A stretch of DNA of 31,954 nt from an uncultured Anaerolineaceae bacterium (GTDB lineage Bacteria; Chloroflexota; Anaerolineae; Promineifilales; Promineifilaceae). The position numbers and the translations under genes are program-made. Each line of letters begins with the position of its first letter. The stretch's first letter is position 1. The stretch is from the NCBI GenBank assembly GCA_937967805.1, contig CALBTC010000382.1, positions 1-31,954 of the forward strand, in the 5' to 3' direction. Shown here piece after piece: positions 18,084 to 26,834 of this stretch. The notes beneath the pieces are model-generated. The model had not been told where the DNA came from. It ran no database searches and worked only from the letters and a program-made list of their open reading frames with translations.

Positions 18084-21000
18084 CTATGGCTGTTGAGCCA
18101 TAAAACCAATCTGGTACTGATCAACCGTAGCGTTGCTTTGTGAATACAGAGATATGTTCCAGTAATAGTCGCTATTCTCAAAGTAGCCGCCGGCCCAATA
18201 GTTACCACCAGCCCAGTAGTTGCCACCGGCCCAATAGTTGCCACCAGCCCAATAGTTGCCGCCGGCCCAGTAGTTACCACCAGCCCAATAGTTGCCACCA
18301 GCCCAATAGTTGCCGCCATCCCAGAAGAAATCTTCACCTTCCGGCAGCAGATTGCGGTTGGCATCTACCAGCGCGTAGCCGCCGCGGAGTTCATCGTAGA
18401 CAACGGGGCCGATGTACCCTTCGCCAGGGATCATCTGCCCGTTGGCGGCACCGGGATAGTCACCCAACACCGCTTCAGGAGCCCAAATGCGCCCCGCGCC
18501 CTGCTGGAAGATGCTGGCCGCCAGCGTGCCGTCACTGTTCACAGACGGCCGTGCCGTCACCATCAATCGGTATTTCACCTCATTGGGGGTGAGGGTGGGG
18601 TTTTCTTGCAGCATCAGGGCCACAACGCCAGAGGTAACGGCCGTTGCCGCCGAGGTGCCAGACCCCTGATACCAGCCCCCTGCCTGTCTTAACTGAGGAT
18701 ATTCCTGGGCATAATCACTATTCTCACCTACATACATCAACAAGTGGGCGCCAGGAGCCAACACGTCTGGCTTCACAAAACCAGCCTCTGAGGGACCAGA
18801 AGCACTGAACGGTGGCACATAGTCATCATTCAGGTACAGAGGCGAATAGTTATCGGTAAAGGCGCCCACCGTAATGACAAAGGGATCGTTCCCAGGAGTG
18901 GTCACCGAGCCGGCAGTCGGACCGGTGTTGCCCGCTGCGGTTACCACCACAATTCCTTCGGCCCACAGCTGCTCTACTGCCTGGTTTATCGGATTGTTCC
19001 AGTAAGCGTCCGTCACCTGCCCAGACAATGACATATTTACAACACGAATGTTGTGGTTGTCTTTGTTTTCCAAAATCCATTGCAGGCCGGCAATAACGTT
19101 GGACGTACTGCCCTTACCGTGCTTATCCAAAACCTGCACGCTAACAATTTCCGCACCGGGCGCAACAGCGACAGGATTACCGGTTGCATCCGTGGCCCCG
19201 CCGGCGATGAGGCCGGCCATAAAGGTACCATGACCATTGCCATCCCCGTTTAAAAGGTTCAGGTCAATGTTAAAATCACCTAGGGTCGGTTTGCGCAATG
19301 CCTCCGTGTTTACGCCGGAATCGAGAACTGCAACGGTAACACCAGAACCATCAATGCCCATATCATGCAGTTGGTCAACGCCGGTCACCTGTAAATAGTC
19401 ATTGAGCTGCGCTTCGGCCGTGGTGGCCGTCAGGGAAAGATCATCGACCAACAAATTGCATAAGGAACAATTATATAGTTGAACGACAGCTCGAACGTAG
19501 GCAGTACCTTCTGGTGCAATGCTTGATACACTAAATGGGGTCCAAACATTGTCCAGATAAATCTCATGATGACTCTCAGCGATGTCGTTATACGACTCAT
19601 CCAGGTAGGTAAGTGAAGCAGCAACCCACCTGCCCCAAGAATAACCATTGGCCGGGTCTTCTAATTTGAACCATCCAGAAAGAGTGTATGCTTCCCCTGG
19701 AGAAGCAAACGGCTGCTGCCAGACACCATTGCCATTCCAGGAGCCAATTATTTTCAGGCTGGTATTGTCTATCGGAGAATCGCTGGCAATCAATGTGCTG
19801 CCGCTGAAGCCCCACGAGCCCCAATATTTCTGGCCATTATCGAATCCGCCATTATCCAGCATATTCACGCTGTTTGAAGCTGACTCAGGCGGTGCGCTGC
19901 TCAGGCTCACGTCGTCCAGATACAGTTTGCCTGTACCATCTTTACCCATCCAAACGACAACGTAGGCAGTTTGTGGCGGCGCCAGCCCGCTGATCTGAAA
20001 ATTGGAATATTCAGCGCTGTACTCTAATTCTGTGCCCACGGCCGTTAGATAGTTCCAGTTGGCATCATAAAAATCAATCCAAATGGACCCCCAATCCACC
20101 ACACCGGAAGTCATTTTGTACCAGCCGGAAAGCGTATATTCCTGATTTGCAGAACCGGGAAGCCATTGATCAATACTGGCGTATCCCCAGCTCAACTCAG
20201 CGCCATAGATACCGCTGCGTTCCTTGTAGGTGGTGGTGCGCACGATGCCGTTTGTATACCAATTGTCCAGTCTGCTTTCGAAGCCACCATTTAACAACAA
20301 ATTAGCGCCGGATGCCGCATCACCGCTGACGATGAAGGAGGCATCATCAATAAGCAGAGTGCCGCCGTTGCCTTCTGTCCACACCCAAGCTACAGCGTAA
20401 TAAGCTTGCGCCGGCACCTGATACTCAACACTGTATGGCGCATATTGATTCGACGTAATTTCGGTGCGGGAGTAAGTAATTCGATAGCCATTCGCATCAT
20501 AAAAATCCAGGCCCATATCAGCCCAACCGGGATCGTCTACTCGTTTGGCCCATACGGAAAACGTCACGGCCGTTCCTGGGGCGACGGGAATATTTTGATA
20601 AGCCACATCATCCATTTCCAGCGCGTTGGCTTCGCTGTACGCCTCGCCAGAAATGGCCGCATTGCCCTCAACATGCCAACCCATAAATCCGGACTCAAAC
20701 CCCGGATTGGTTAGCCGGTTGCCGGCATCGCTGCTTTGCAGTTCAGCATCCAAACTGATGTGGGCTACCGTTTCTGATTTTGCCAGCTCCATAATTGCGG
20801 CTGCATCTAATTCAGCGGCAAACGCATCGATAATAGTCAAATCCTGACTAACGGTTCCGCCAAGAGAATGAAGCAGTTGTTCGGCCTGGGCACTGTCCGT
20901 TTCTTTTTGCACAATGATGGGTATGGGTCCCGCTGGTTGATTCGCCATTTCTGCTTGCAGGGCAGGGTCTAGCTTTTGCAAAATGTGGTCTAAACTGCGC

Positions 21001-21116
21001 GTTTGGGCAACGGCCGTTCCCCCGGTAGTAGTGGCAGCAACGGCCGTTAAAAGCAGCATCAAAATGGCGATGAATACGAAGCGGGACCGGTGAAAAGGCG
21101 TGGCTCCCCGATTCAT
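18084..21116 (-). CDS. Secreted subtilisin-family (S8) protease with three lectin-like domains and YWAGGN repeats
   Basis: A 1010-residue exported protease. Residues 1-38 are a signal peptide (FVFIAILMLLLTAVAA, cleavage near AVAQ). Residues about 62-125 resemble an I9 propeptide inhibitor. Three jelly-roll carbohydrate-binding-like domains follow at about 134-268, 270-410 and 418-565, each opening with a NxGFE/D-type motif (TNPGFESG, LNGGFES, DNGGFDNG) and ending with a DD-x-S motif. The S8 domain (about 575-880) has D599 (VLDSGVN), H629 (GHGTFMAG), oxyanion N730 (AAGNTG) and S822 (GTSAAT). The tail has seven YWAGGN repeats (about residues 934-976). No LPXTG or sorting domain is evident. AGGAG lies 7 bases before the ATG. 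The binding domains sit between propeptide and catalytic domain, which is unusual. Confidence 0.93.
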   Translation of the reverse strand: MNRGATPFHRSRFVFIAILMLLLTAVAATTTGGTAVAQTRSLDHILQKLDPALQAEMANQPAGPIPIIVQKETDSAQAEQLLHSLGGTVSQDLTIIDAFAAELDAAAIMELAKSETVAHISLDAELQSSDAGNRLTNPGFESGFMGWHVEGNAAISGEAYSEANALEMDDVAYQNIPVAPGTAVTFSVWAKRVDDPGWADMGLDFYDANGYRITYSRTEITSNQYAPYSVEYQVPAQAYYAVAWVWTEGNGGTLLIDDASFIVSGDAASGANLLLNGGFESRLDNWYTNGIVRTTTYKERSGIYGAELSWGYASIDQWLPGSANQEYTLSGWYKMTSGVVDWGSIWIDFYDANWNYLTAVGTELEYSAEYSNFQISGLAPPQTAYVVVWMGKDGTGKLYLDDVSLSSAPPESASNSVNMLDNGGFDNGQKYWGSWGFSGSTLIASDSPIDNTSLKIIGSWNGNGVWQQPFASPGEAYTLSGWFKLEDPANGYSWGRWVAASLTYLDESYNDIAESHHEIYLDNVWTPFSVSSIAPEGTAYVRAVVQLYNCSLCNLLVDDLSLTATTAEAQLNDYLQVTGVDQLHDMGIDGSGVTVAVLDSGVNTEALRKPTLGDFNIDLNLLNGDGNGHGTFMAGLIAGGATDATGNPVAVAPGAEIVSVQVLDKHGKGSTSNVIAGLQWILENKDNHNIRVVNMSLSGQVTDAYWNNPINQAVEQLWAEGIVVVTAAGNTGPTAGSVTTPGNDPFVITVGAFTDNYSPLYLNDDYVPPFSASGPSEAGFVKPDVLAPGAHLLMYVGENSDYAQEYPQLRQAGGWYQGSGTSAATAVTSGVVALMLQENPTLTPNEVKYRLMVTARPSVNSDGTLAASIFQQGAGRIWAPEAVLGDYPGAANGQMIPGEGYIGPVVYDELRGGYALVDANRNLLPEGEDFFWDGGNYWAGGNYWAGGNYWAGGNYWAGGNYWAGGNYWAGGNYWAGGYFENSDYYWNISLYSQSNATVDQYQIGFMAQQP
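18191..18316 (-). repeat. Seven 18-bp tandem repeats encoding YWAGGN
   Basis: Seven in-frame 18-base units in the 3' part of the subtilase gene. Units differ only at third codon positions (GCC/GCT, TAT/TAC, GGT/GGC), so the hexapeptide is invariant. Units four and seven are identical. The surrounding residues continue the theme (WDGGN before, YFENSDYYW after). Confidence 0.95.
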
Positions 21117-21328
21117 GGTGGCTCTCCTGTGTTAGTTCGATACTTCCCCGATAGTGTAATCGGCAGTGCATTTTTTAGGAAAACGGTGGCGCTCTGGCCG
21201 ATTACATTTGCCAATATAGCATTCAGCAAACAGGTCTATAACCTGCAACTTTACGGTATGAAATTCGCCTTACGACAATTGTTACAGCGTCCCCAAAAAT
21301 GCGGCAAATAGTCCCAAAGTACCAGGGG

Positions 21329-22663
21329 TCAACAAACCATTTTATCGGCTTCAGGTTCGTCCACCGTTTGTGTGATCTCTGCGGTCCGTACAGGCAGGGT
21401 AACGATACAAACCGTGCCGGGTAGCAGCGCCTCATCATAACCGCTGCTTTCTAAACGAATGCTGCCTTGATGCCCTTCCACAATTCCGCGAGCAATGGGC
21501 AATCCTAAACCTAAACCGCCGCCGCGAAATGCGCTCTTGCTGGTGGAATGCGTCTTGAGCGAGCCCAACACGTGGAACATGTTAAACACCCGTTTCTGCT
21601 CGGCTGGAGGCACGCCAATGCCCGTGTCCTTTACCCAAATCTGGACATGGTTCTCGTCCGGGCAGGCGGCTTCAATTGAGATTTGGCCACCATCGGGCGT
21701 AAATTTCACGGCATTGCCGATAATGTTTTGAAAAACTATCTTTAACTTTCCGGCATCTGCTTCAACGATTGGCAATAAAGGCAAACCAGACGTGGTAATG
21801 GTTAACGTGCGCTCGTGACAAATTTTTTTGAAACCATTCACGACCGGCACAATCACCTCTTGCAGCCGGGTTTCTTGAAAAACCAACTTTAGCTGCCCGG
21901 TGGCAATATGGAAAAATTGCACAATTTCATTGATGACATGTTGCATTCGCGCCGTGGCTCTGTCCAGGTTGACGGCCGTTCGGGTCACCATCGGATCATC
22001 GACCAGGCCGGCTTTTTCAATAACCATGTTCATTAGTTGGGCGTTGGTGGTAACGGCCGTTAGCGGCGTGCGCAGCTCGTGAGAAACCAAAAGGATAAAG
22101 TTGTTCTTGAGCTCATCTAGCTCAGTCAAATGGTCGTTGGCGATCTTCAGGTTTTCAATAAGCTCTGTGTTTTCAATGGCAATGGCTGCCTGATTGGCAA
22201 AAAGCTGCAAAGGGGGCAAATCGGTTTCACGGAAACGGCCGCGAATCGAACGGTTCTCCACATAAATGGCCCCAATCGTTTGATTACGCGTAATGAGCGG
22301 CACACACATGATTGAACGCAGGCGCAAGGTCATTACGCTAATCGCATGACCAAACTGTGGGTCCTGCATGGCATCACTGAGCACCACCGACTTACCGGTT
22401 TGCACCACTTCTTCCAAAATGGATCGGCTGATGTCATCTGTGGAGCCCGTCAAATCATTGCCCTGATTATCTCGCTTGATTCTTAAATCAATGGAGCCGT
22501 CACTGTTTTTCAGGACAATATAACCGCGTTCGGCCCCGACCAGCGTCAGGACCTCGTCAATTGTATAGGCCAGAAGGGGGGCCAGCGAATGGGACTCTGC
22601 CATCTGGCGGCTGACGCGCAGCACGTAGTCCAGGAGTTCAATGCCTTCAAGTCGTTTGATCAT
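21329..22663 (-). CDS. Soluble GAF-domain sensor histidine kinase
   Basis: 444 residues, no membrane segments. Residues about 20-175 form a GAF domain (VGAERGYIVL, SIMCVPLI, GAIYVENR). A coiled linker leads to HisKA with the phospho-acceptor H195 in SHELRTPL. The HATPase region has the N box NIIGNAVKFT, the G1 box DTGIGVP and the G2 box GGGLGLGLPI. It phosphorylates itself and then a response regulator, but no receiver or output gene is nearby, so it is an orphan. The GAF ligand is unknown. It lies next to the subtilase on the same strand, with a 212-base gap. Confidence 0.93.
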   Translation of the reverse strand: MIKRLEGIELLDYVLRVSRQMAESHSLAPLLAYTIDEVLTLVGAERGYIVLKNSDGSIDLRIKRDNQGNDLTGSTDDISRSILEEVVQTGKSVVLSDAMQDPQFGHAISVMTLRLRSIMCVPLITRNQTIGAIYVENRSIRGRFRETDLPPLQLFANQAAIAIENTELIENLKIANDHLTELDELKNNFILLVSHELRTPLTAVTTNAQLMNMVIEKAGLVDDPMVTRTAVNLDRATARMQHVINEIVQFFHIATGQLKLVFQETRLQEVIVPVVNGFKKICHERTLTITTSGLPLLPIVEADAGKLKIVFQNIIGNAVKFTPDGGQISIEAACPDENHVQIWVKDTGIGVPPAEQKRVFNMFHVLGSLKTHSTSKSAFRGGGLGLGLPIARGIVEGHQGSIRLESSGYDEALLPGTVCIVTLPVRTAEITQTVDEPEADKMVC

Positions 22664-22818
22664 GCCTTACATAGTATGATCAATAGCGGTGTGGTCCTAT
22701 GGGAAATAGGGGGTAATTGGTTTCTATTCTCGCCTTCTTCACAGCGATTTTGGGTCTTGCAGATTTTGTGGTTTCGTTCATCATGGACTTCTCATTTCCC
22801 TGATTTCTCAAATTTTTT

Positions 22819-23838
22819 TCATTGAAACAGACCCGGATTGGTTGCCACCCAATCGTACAAATCTCGAATCCCTTGTTGTGGCGAAATCGTCGGTTGCCAG
22901 CCCAGCTTTTGCCCGATCTTGCGAATATCGGCCACAAAAACGCGCTGGTCACCGGGCCGCCAACCCGCCTGGATAATGGGCACTTCGTGACCGGCCAATT
23001 CTGCCAGCAAAGAACCAAACTCCGTCCAGATGGATAAGGTATTTTCCGGGCCGCCACCCACGTTAAACACTTCGCCACGCAAGGCGTCGATTTTTTGGAT
23101 GCCCAACTCATAGGCGCGAATCAAATCTTGCACGTGCAGCAAATCACGAACCTGCTTGCCGTCACCGTAAATGGTGATGGGCCGGTTCATGATGGTGGCG
23201 ATGACAAAGTGGGCCACCCACCCCTGGTCTTCAACGCCAAACTGGCGCCGACCATAAATGCAGGATTGGCGAAACACCATCGTTTTGAGGTTGTAGATAC
23301 GGCCGTAATCCAACATATATTGATCCCCCGCCCCTTTTGAACAGCCATACGGCGAATGAAAGTCCAGCGGATACGTTTCCGGGATGCCGTGCTCATAGTT
23401 GGCGTAGCGGTAACGGCCGTTGTCCAGCACCACTTTGGCCCCCGCCATGCCGCCGTACACTTTGTTGGTTGATGCGTATAAAACGGCCGCATCCGGGCAT
23501 TGATGCCGTACCGCTTCCAGCACGTTAAACGTCCCCAGCGCGTTGATTTCAAAATCCTCACGCGGATTTTGCACTGAGGTAGTCACCGCCACCTGGCTGG
23601 CCAGATGCAGCACCGCATCCGCGCCGCCAATGGCCGCCGCTAGAGCATCATAATCACGGATGTCGCCGGCAAAAAAGTGAAGCCGTTCCCCATGCCGTGC
23701 TTGCAACCAGGCCAGATTTGCCGGCCCCCCTTTGCGTGACAAATTGTCGAACACCACCACGTCATGCCCCTGCTGTAAAAAATAGTCGGCGCTGTTACAG
23801 CCAATAAAACCAGCTCCACCTGTAATAAATAACCTCAT
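22819..23838 (-). CDS. NAD-dependent SDR epimerase, CDP-tyvelose 2-epimerase-like
   Basis: 339 residues of the extended short-chain dehydrogenase class. TGGAGFIG (6-13) binds NAD; ASTNKVYG and the YGCSKG (Tyr-x3-Lys) give the active site; HGIPETYPLDFHSPYG, RQSCIYG and QFGVEDQGWVAHF are features of CDP-paratose/tyvelose 2-epimerases. It acts on a nucleotide-linked sugar, probably for cell-surface glycans. No other sugar-nucleotide gene flanks it, so the substrate is inferred only from motif similarity. The stretch upstream holds a perfect 20-bp dyad (23863-23916). Confidence 0.88.
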   Translation of the reverse strand: MRLFITGGAGFIGCNSADYFLQQGHDVVVFDNLSRKGGPANLAWLQARHGERLHFFAGDIRDYDALAAAIGGADAVLHLASQVAVTTSVQNPREDFEINALGTFNVLEAVRHQCPDAAVLYASTNKVYGGMAGAKVVLDNGRYRYANYEHGIPETYPLDFHSPYGCSKGAGDQYMLDYGRIYNLKTMVFRQSCIYGRRQFGVEDQGWVAHFVIATIMNRPITIYGDGKQVRDLLHVQDLIRAYELGIQKIDALRGEVFNVGGGPENTLSIWTEFGSLLAELAGHEVPIIQAGWRPGDQRVFVADIRKIGQKLGWQPTISPQQGIRDLYDWVATNPGLFQ

Positions 23839-23862
23839 ACTAAATTTCCCATGAAAAAATTG

Positions 23863-23916
23863 GGACGCAGATTTGCCTGATTCCCCTGATCAGGAAAATC
23901 AGGCAAATCTGCGTCC
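23863..23916. repeat. Perfect 20-bp inverted repeat
   Basis: Arms 23863-23882 and 23897-23916 (GGACGCAGATTTG... and its exact complement) flank a 14-base loop that itself holds the palindrome CCTGATCAGG. It lies between the rimI end and the epimerase start on the minus strand. It may act as a terminator-like structure or be a repeat element; it shares the CGCAGAT word with 12562-12619. Confidence 0.85.
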
Positions 23917-23984
23917 TATGATCATTCGTAAAAGTAGAAAGACGCTTCTTACCGAATCTACTTTGTTATACAGGCCAGGCCTAC

Positions 23985-24533
23985 TCAAACCTCACTTTGC
24001 AGACGTCGGTAGAGGTTCGTTTGCTGTTTTTCTAAGTATCGATGGTAGCGTGCATTCAGCGAAGGCATGGTCATGAGCAGGGCATCTTCGCCGGTATCGC
24101 GATAGTAACGCGGGCGTGTGCCTACTTCTGCAAACTGATATTTGCGGTAAAGGGCTTGAGCCACGCGGTTGCTCTGCCGAACTTCCAGCGTCACCATGTT
24201 GGCCGGGTGGTCATACGACTGAAACAGCAGGTTGAGCAGCAGCAGTTCTCCCAGCCCGCGCCCGCGCCACGCCGGGTGCGTGGCAATGGTGCTGATGTGA
24301 ATCTCGTCAGCGATGAGCCAGTAGCCGGAAAAGCCGATGATTTTGGGAGAACGGCCGTCCCCCGCCATACCCAACACCTGATAATAGGCAATATCATTTT
24401 GCGCCAGCTCATGTTCAAACAGTCCGGCCCGCGCCGGTGTGGGAAAAGAAAGCCGGTCGATGGCCTGCACCTCGGCCAGATCGGTCAATTGCATCGGGCG
24501 CAGCCAATATGGCGTTTTGGGAATCAACAACAT
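23985..24533 (-). CDS. rimI: Ribosomal-protein-alanine N-acetyltransferase RimI
   Basis: A 182-residue GNAT acetyltransferase; RimI acetylates the N-terminus of ribosomal protein S18. The acetyl-CoA loop is HPAWRGRGLGELLL (about residues 88-101), preceded by EIHISTIATH and followed by VTLEVRQSNRVAQALYRKYQFAEVGTRPRYYRDTGEDALLM, which is the RimI-type pattern. The chain is longer than E. coli RimI (148), with an extra C-terminal helix. It lies 11 bases after tsaB on the same strand; rimI is often found with tsaB. Specificity for S18 is inferred from that linkage. Confidence 0.9.
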   Translation of the reverse strand: MLLIPKTPYWLRPMQLTDLAEVQAIDRLSFPTPARAGLFEHELAQNDIAYYQVLGMAGDGRSPKIIGFSGYWLIADEIHISTIATHPAWRGRGLGELLLLNLLFQSYDHPANMVTLEVRQSNRVAQALYRKYQFAEVGTRPRYYRDTGEDALLMTMPSLNARYHRYLEKQQTNLYRRLQSEV

Positions 24534-24544
24534 AGGGAAGGGCG

Positions 24545-25213
24545 TTAATTGCCTGCGGGATCACGTAAATAAACCGGAGCCAACGTTTGGGCATCATCCA
24601 CTTCACCGGCACGCAGCCGGCGCCAGCCTAGCTCAGCCAGATAGCCGGCCCGTCGAACGGCCGCTGCCGGTTGGGCAATCTGGTGTGTTTTATTAGCCAG
24701 CTTAATTTTCCGGGCCGCTTCTGCCGTAAGTTCCCCGGCAAACGTAATGCGTCCCTTCAGCTGAGGCAGCAACTCCTCCCAGCTTGTAATGATTGGCGTC
24801 TCAACGGTTTGCCAGCCACGGCCGTTTTCCCATTCGTAAGGAGCTGTGCAAATACGGGTGCGCCCCGCTTCAGCCACCACCCACAATTGCCCGGGGAAGG
24901 GACCAAAAGCCACGGCCACAATGTCCAGCGTGCCGATGCCTAGTAGCGGCGTCTGGTGAGCCAGGGCCACGCCTTTGGCCAGCGCCAAACCAACCCGCAA
25001 ACCGGTGTAAGAACCAGGCCCCACCGCCACGGCAATTCCCTCCAGGTCTTCCGCAGCGACGTTGGCCCGCTGCATCATCGCCTGCAAATTGGGGGTGAGT
25101 TCAATCGTGTGGTTGTTCAAACAGCGCCAACCCATCTCGGCGACGACGGCCGTTCCATCATGCAGCGCCATTGCCAACCAGCGCGTAGCGGTATCAATTG
25201 CTAAAATCATCAT
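24545..25213 (-). CDS. tsaB: tRNA t6A biosynthesis protein TsaB
   Basis: TsaB (YeaZ) is the non-catalytic ASKHA-fold partner of TsaD in making threonylcarbamoyl-adenosine at position 37 of tRNAs. The N-terminal ILAIDTATRWLAMAL, GIAVAVGPGSYTGLRVGLALAKGVAL (about 58-83) and GIGTLDIVA are diagnostic. 222 residues. I start at ATG 25211-25213, with GGAATTG five bases upstream; a TTG further up is possible but unneeded. Its partner tsaE lies upstream on the same strand; tsaD is not in the window. Confidence 0.95.
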   Translation of the reverse strand: MMILAIDTATRWLAMALHDGTAVVAEMGWRCLNNHTIELTPNLQAMMQRANVAAEDLEGIAVAVGPGSYTGLRVGLALAKGVALAHQTPLLGIGTLDIVAVAFGPFPGQLWVVAEAGRTRICTAPYEWENGRGWQTVETPIITSWEELLPQLKGRITFAGELTAEAARKIKLANKTHQIAQPAAAVRRAGYLAELGWRRLRAGEVDDAQTLAPVYLRDPAGN

Positions 25214-25272
25214 CAATTCCAATTACAAAAATTGCACGCAGATCCATATAGGCAGCTCCTGTCTTACATACC

Positions 25273-25300
25273 CCTCTGCGCCTCCGCGTCTCTGCGTTAA
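25273..25300. repeat. CTCTGCG/CGCAGAG intergenic words
   Basis: In the tsaE-tsaB gap, the words CTCTGCG, CTCCGCG, TCTCTGCGTTAA follow one another, and GCACGCAGATCC lies at 25234-25245. I have a general recollection of such low-complexity stretches in intergenic DNA of unrelated environmental bacteria; function unknown. Confidence 0.45.
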
Positions 25301-25307
25301 GATGTTA

Positions 25308-25808
25308 TCAAACGCCAAAGGCACTCTTTTTAAAATCTTCCAGCAGTTCGGCTGACCTTTCGCCGGTGGCGTTGATGCGCAGTTTACGGCGCGTCTCGCT
25401 AACGTAGCTCAGGCCAATCCACAGCCGGTCTTGCGGCAGCATCGCCTCGATCCGTTCCGGCCATTCGATCATCACTGCGCCGGCACCGTACAAGATATCT
25501 TCCAGGCCCACCGTAAGCTGATCTTCCGTTTCTTCCAGCCGGTAACAATCGATGTGGTAGAGGATACGGCCGTCTACCAATCGAGGATACTCATTCACCA
25601 ATGTAAACGTCGGGCTGGTCACCCGCAAACCCGTGCCCCACCCCCGGCCAATGCCGCGGGCCAGCGCCGTTTTGCCCGCGCCCAGCTCTCCAGACAGGCA
25701 CAGCAAATCATGCACCCGCAGCAACTCGCCCAAGCGCACACCCAGCCGCGTCGTTTGCTCCACGCTGCTGCTTACAAAATCAATTGTCCAGCGGTCCAAT
25801 ATAGCCAT
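25308..25808 (-). CDS. tsaE: tRNA t6A biosynthesis ATPase TsaE
   Basis: TsaE (YjeE) is the P-loop ATPase that drives the TsaBD complex in t6A formation. 166 residues. Walker A is SGELGAGKT (K46); then TSPTFTLVNEYP, the HIDCYRLE segment and VMIEWPERIEAMLP, all of which are family signatures. It heads the minus-strand set tsaE-tsaB-rimI. The start is 112 bases from the divergent phosphoesterase. Confidence 0.96.
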   Translation of the reverse strand: MAILDRWTIDFVSSSVEQTTRLGVRLGELLRVHDLLCLSGELGAGKTALARGIGRGWGTGLRVTSPTFTLVNEYPRLVDGRILYHIDCYRLEETEDQLTVGLEDILYGAGAVMIEWPERIEAMLPQDRLWIGLSYVSETRRKLRINATGERSAELLEDFKKSAFGV

Positions 25809-25880
25809 TTAGTCACCTAACGCTTAAATTCACGGCTGATTTATTATACCCTCTCCTGTCGATCATGGTATCATAACAAA

Positions 25881-25896
25881 CACCTCAAAAGAGGTG
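25881..25896. repeat. Short palindrome CACCTC-AAAA-GAGGTG
   Basis: A 6-bp dyad with a four-base loop in the divergent tsaE/phosphoesterase gap, 24 bases before the phosphoesterase start. A-rich sequence, not T-rich, follows on the plus strand, so it is not a terminator there. It could be an operator. Confidence 0.45.
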
Positions 25897-25920
25897 AAAA
25901 AATATTTGAGCAAATAACTC

Positions 25921-26664
25921 ATGCGAATCCTGATAATTTCTGACATCCATGCCAACCTCACCGCTTTCAAAGCGGTGTTGGAACATGCCCGAGACCAATG
26001 GGACGTCATCTGGTTCCTGGGCGACCTGGTTGGCTACGGACCAGACCCTAACGAATGTGCCCAGGAATTGCAAAAACATAACCACATCGCCCTCTCCGGC
26101 AACCACGATCAGGCTGTTCTGGGCAACCTGGACATTAAATCATTTAACCGGGAAGCCAAATACGCCATCACCTGGACACAGGATGCCATCAACCCGGAAA
26201 CGGAAAGCTATTTGCAAAGTTTGCCCTCAAAACAGGTTGAAGGAAACTTCACCCTGGCCCACGCCAGCCCACGTTACCCGGTGTGGGAATATATATTAGA
26301 CCCCCTCACCGCCTCAGAAAATTTCAACTGGTTCCAAACCGAGTTCTGCCTGGTGGGCCACACCCATGTGCCCGTCATGTTTGAAGAGCGATTAAACGGA
26401 TTCCGCAAGGTAAACGTGCGCCCGCCCCATTATGGCCAGGGGCGCGATGCGCTCTTCCTGGGACCAGAACGACTTATCATCAACCCCGGCAGCGTCGGCC
26501 AGCCCCGCGACTCTGACCCCCGCGCCGCCTACGCCCTCCTCGACACCGAAACAATGACCTGGTCTTACCAACGTGTCCCCTACGCCGTCCGCGAAGTGCA
26601 GGAGCGCATGGAAAAAAGCGGCATGCCCAAACGCCTGGTAAACCGGCTGGCTTACGGCATCTAA
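25921..26664 (+). CDS. Calcineurin-like metallophosphoesterase
   Basis: A 247-residue two-metal phosphoesterase. Ligand motifs are D8 and H10 (SDIHAN), D35 (LGDLVGYGPDP), N61/H62 (GNHD), H114 (AHASPR) and H147/H149 (GHTHVP), followed by INPGSVGQPRD. The order and the NPGSVGQPR motif place it with the YfcE/MJ0936-like phosphodiesterases, whose natural substrates are mostly unknown. It is soluble. It is transcribed alone: divergent from tsaE, and followed by a weak terminator before the lipoprotein gene. Confidence 0.92.
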   Translation: MRILIISDIHANLTAFKAVLEHARDQWDVIWFLGDLVGYGPDPNECAQELQKHNHIALSGNHDQAVLGNLDIKSFNREAKYAITWTQDAINPETESYLQSLPSKQVEGNFTLAHASPRYPVWEYILDPLTASENFNWFQTEFCLVGHTHVPVMFEERLNGFRKVNVRPPHYGQGRDALFLGPERLIINPGSVGQPRDSDPRAAYALLDTETMTWSYQRVPYAVREVQERMEKSGMPKRLVNRLAYGI

Positions 26665-26683
26665 ATTCAATCCCTTTCAAGCC

Positions 26684-26708
26684 AGCAGACCCTGAGGGTT
26701 TGCTCTTT
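26684..26708 (+). terminator. Weak terminator after the phosphoesterase
   Basis: AGCAGACCC (26684-26692) and GGGTTTGCT (26696-26704), one mismatch, three-base loop, followed by CTTTAT. Nearby CCCTTAGGG (26740s) is a further short palindrome. Confidence 0.5.
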
Positions 26709-26834
26709 ATCAATTTGAGTTAGACGAGACCCAACCCTTAGGGACTCTCCAAAGCAGCAGGGAACTTTTACCCAGGTGCTTGCGTTTTACTCTCTAGAAG
26801 CGTACATTCATCAAACATTCAGGAGAGCATAAAC

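Noticed and set aside
18191..18316. CRISPR-like array of regular repeats
   Set aside because: The 18-bp units are contiguous with no spacers, lie in frame inside the subtilase gene and vary only at third codon positions.
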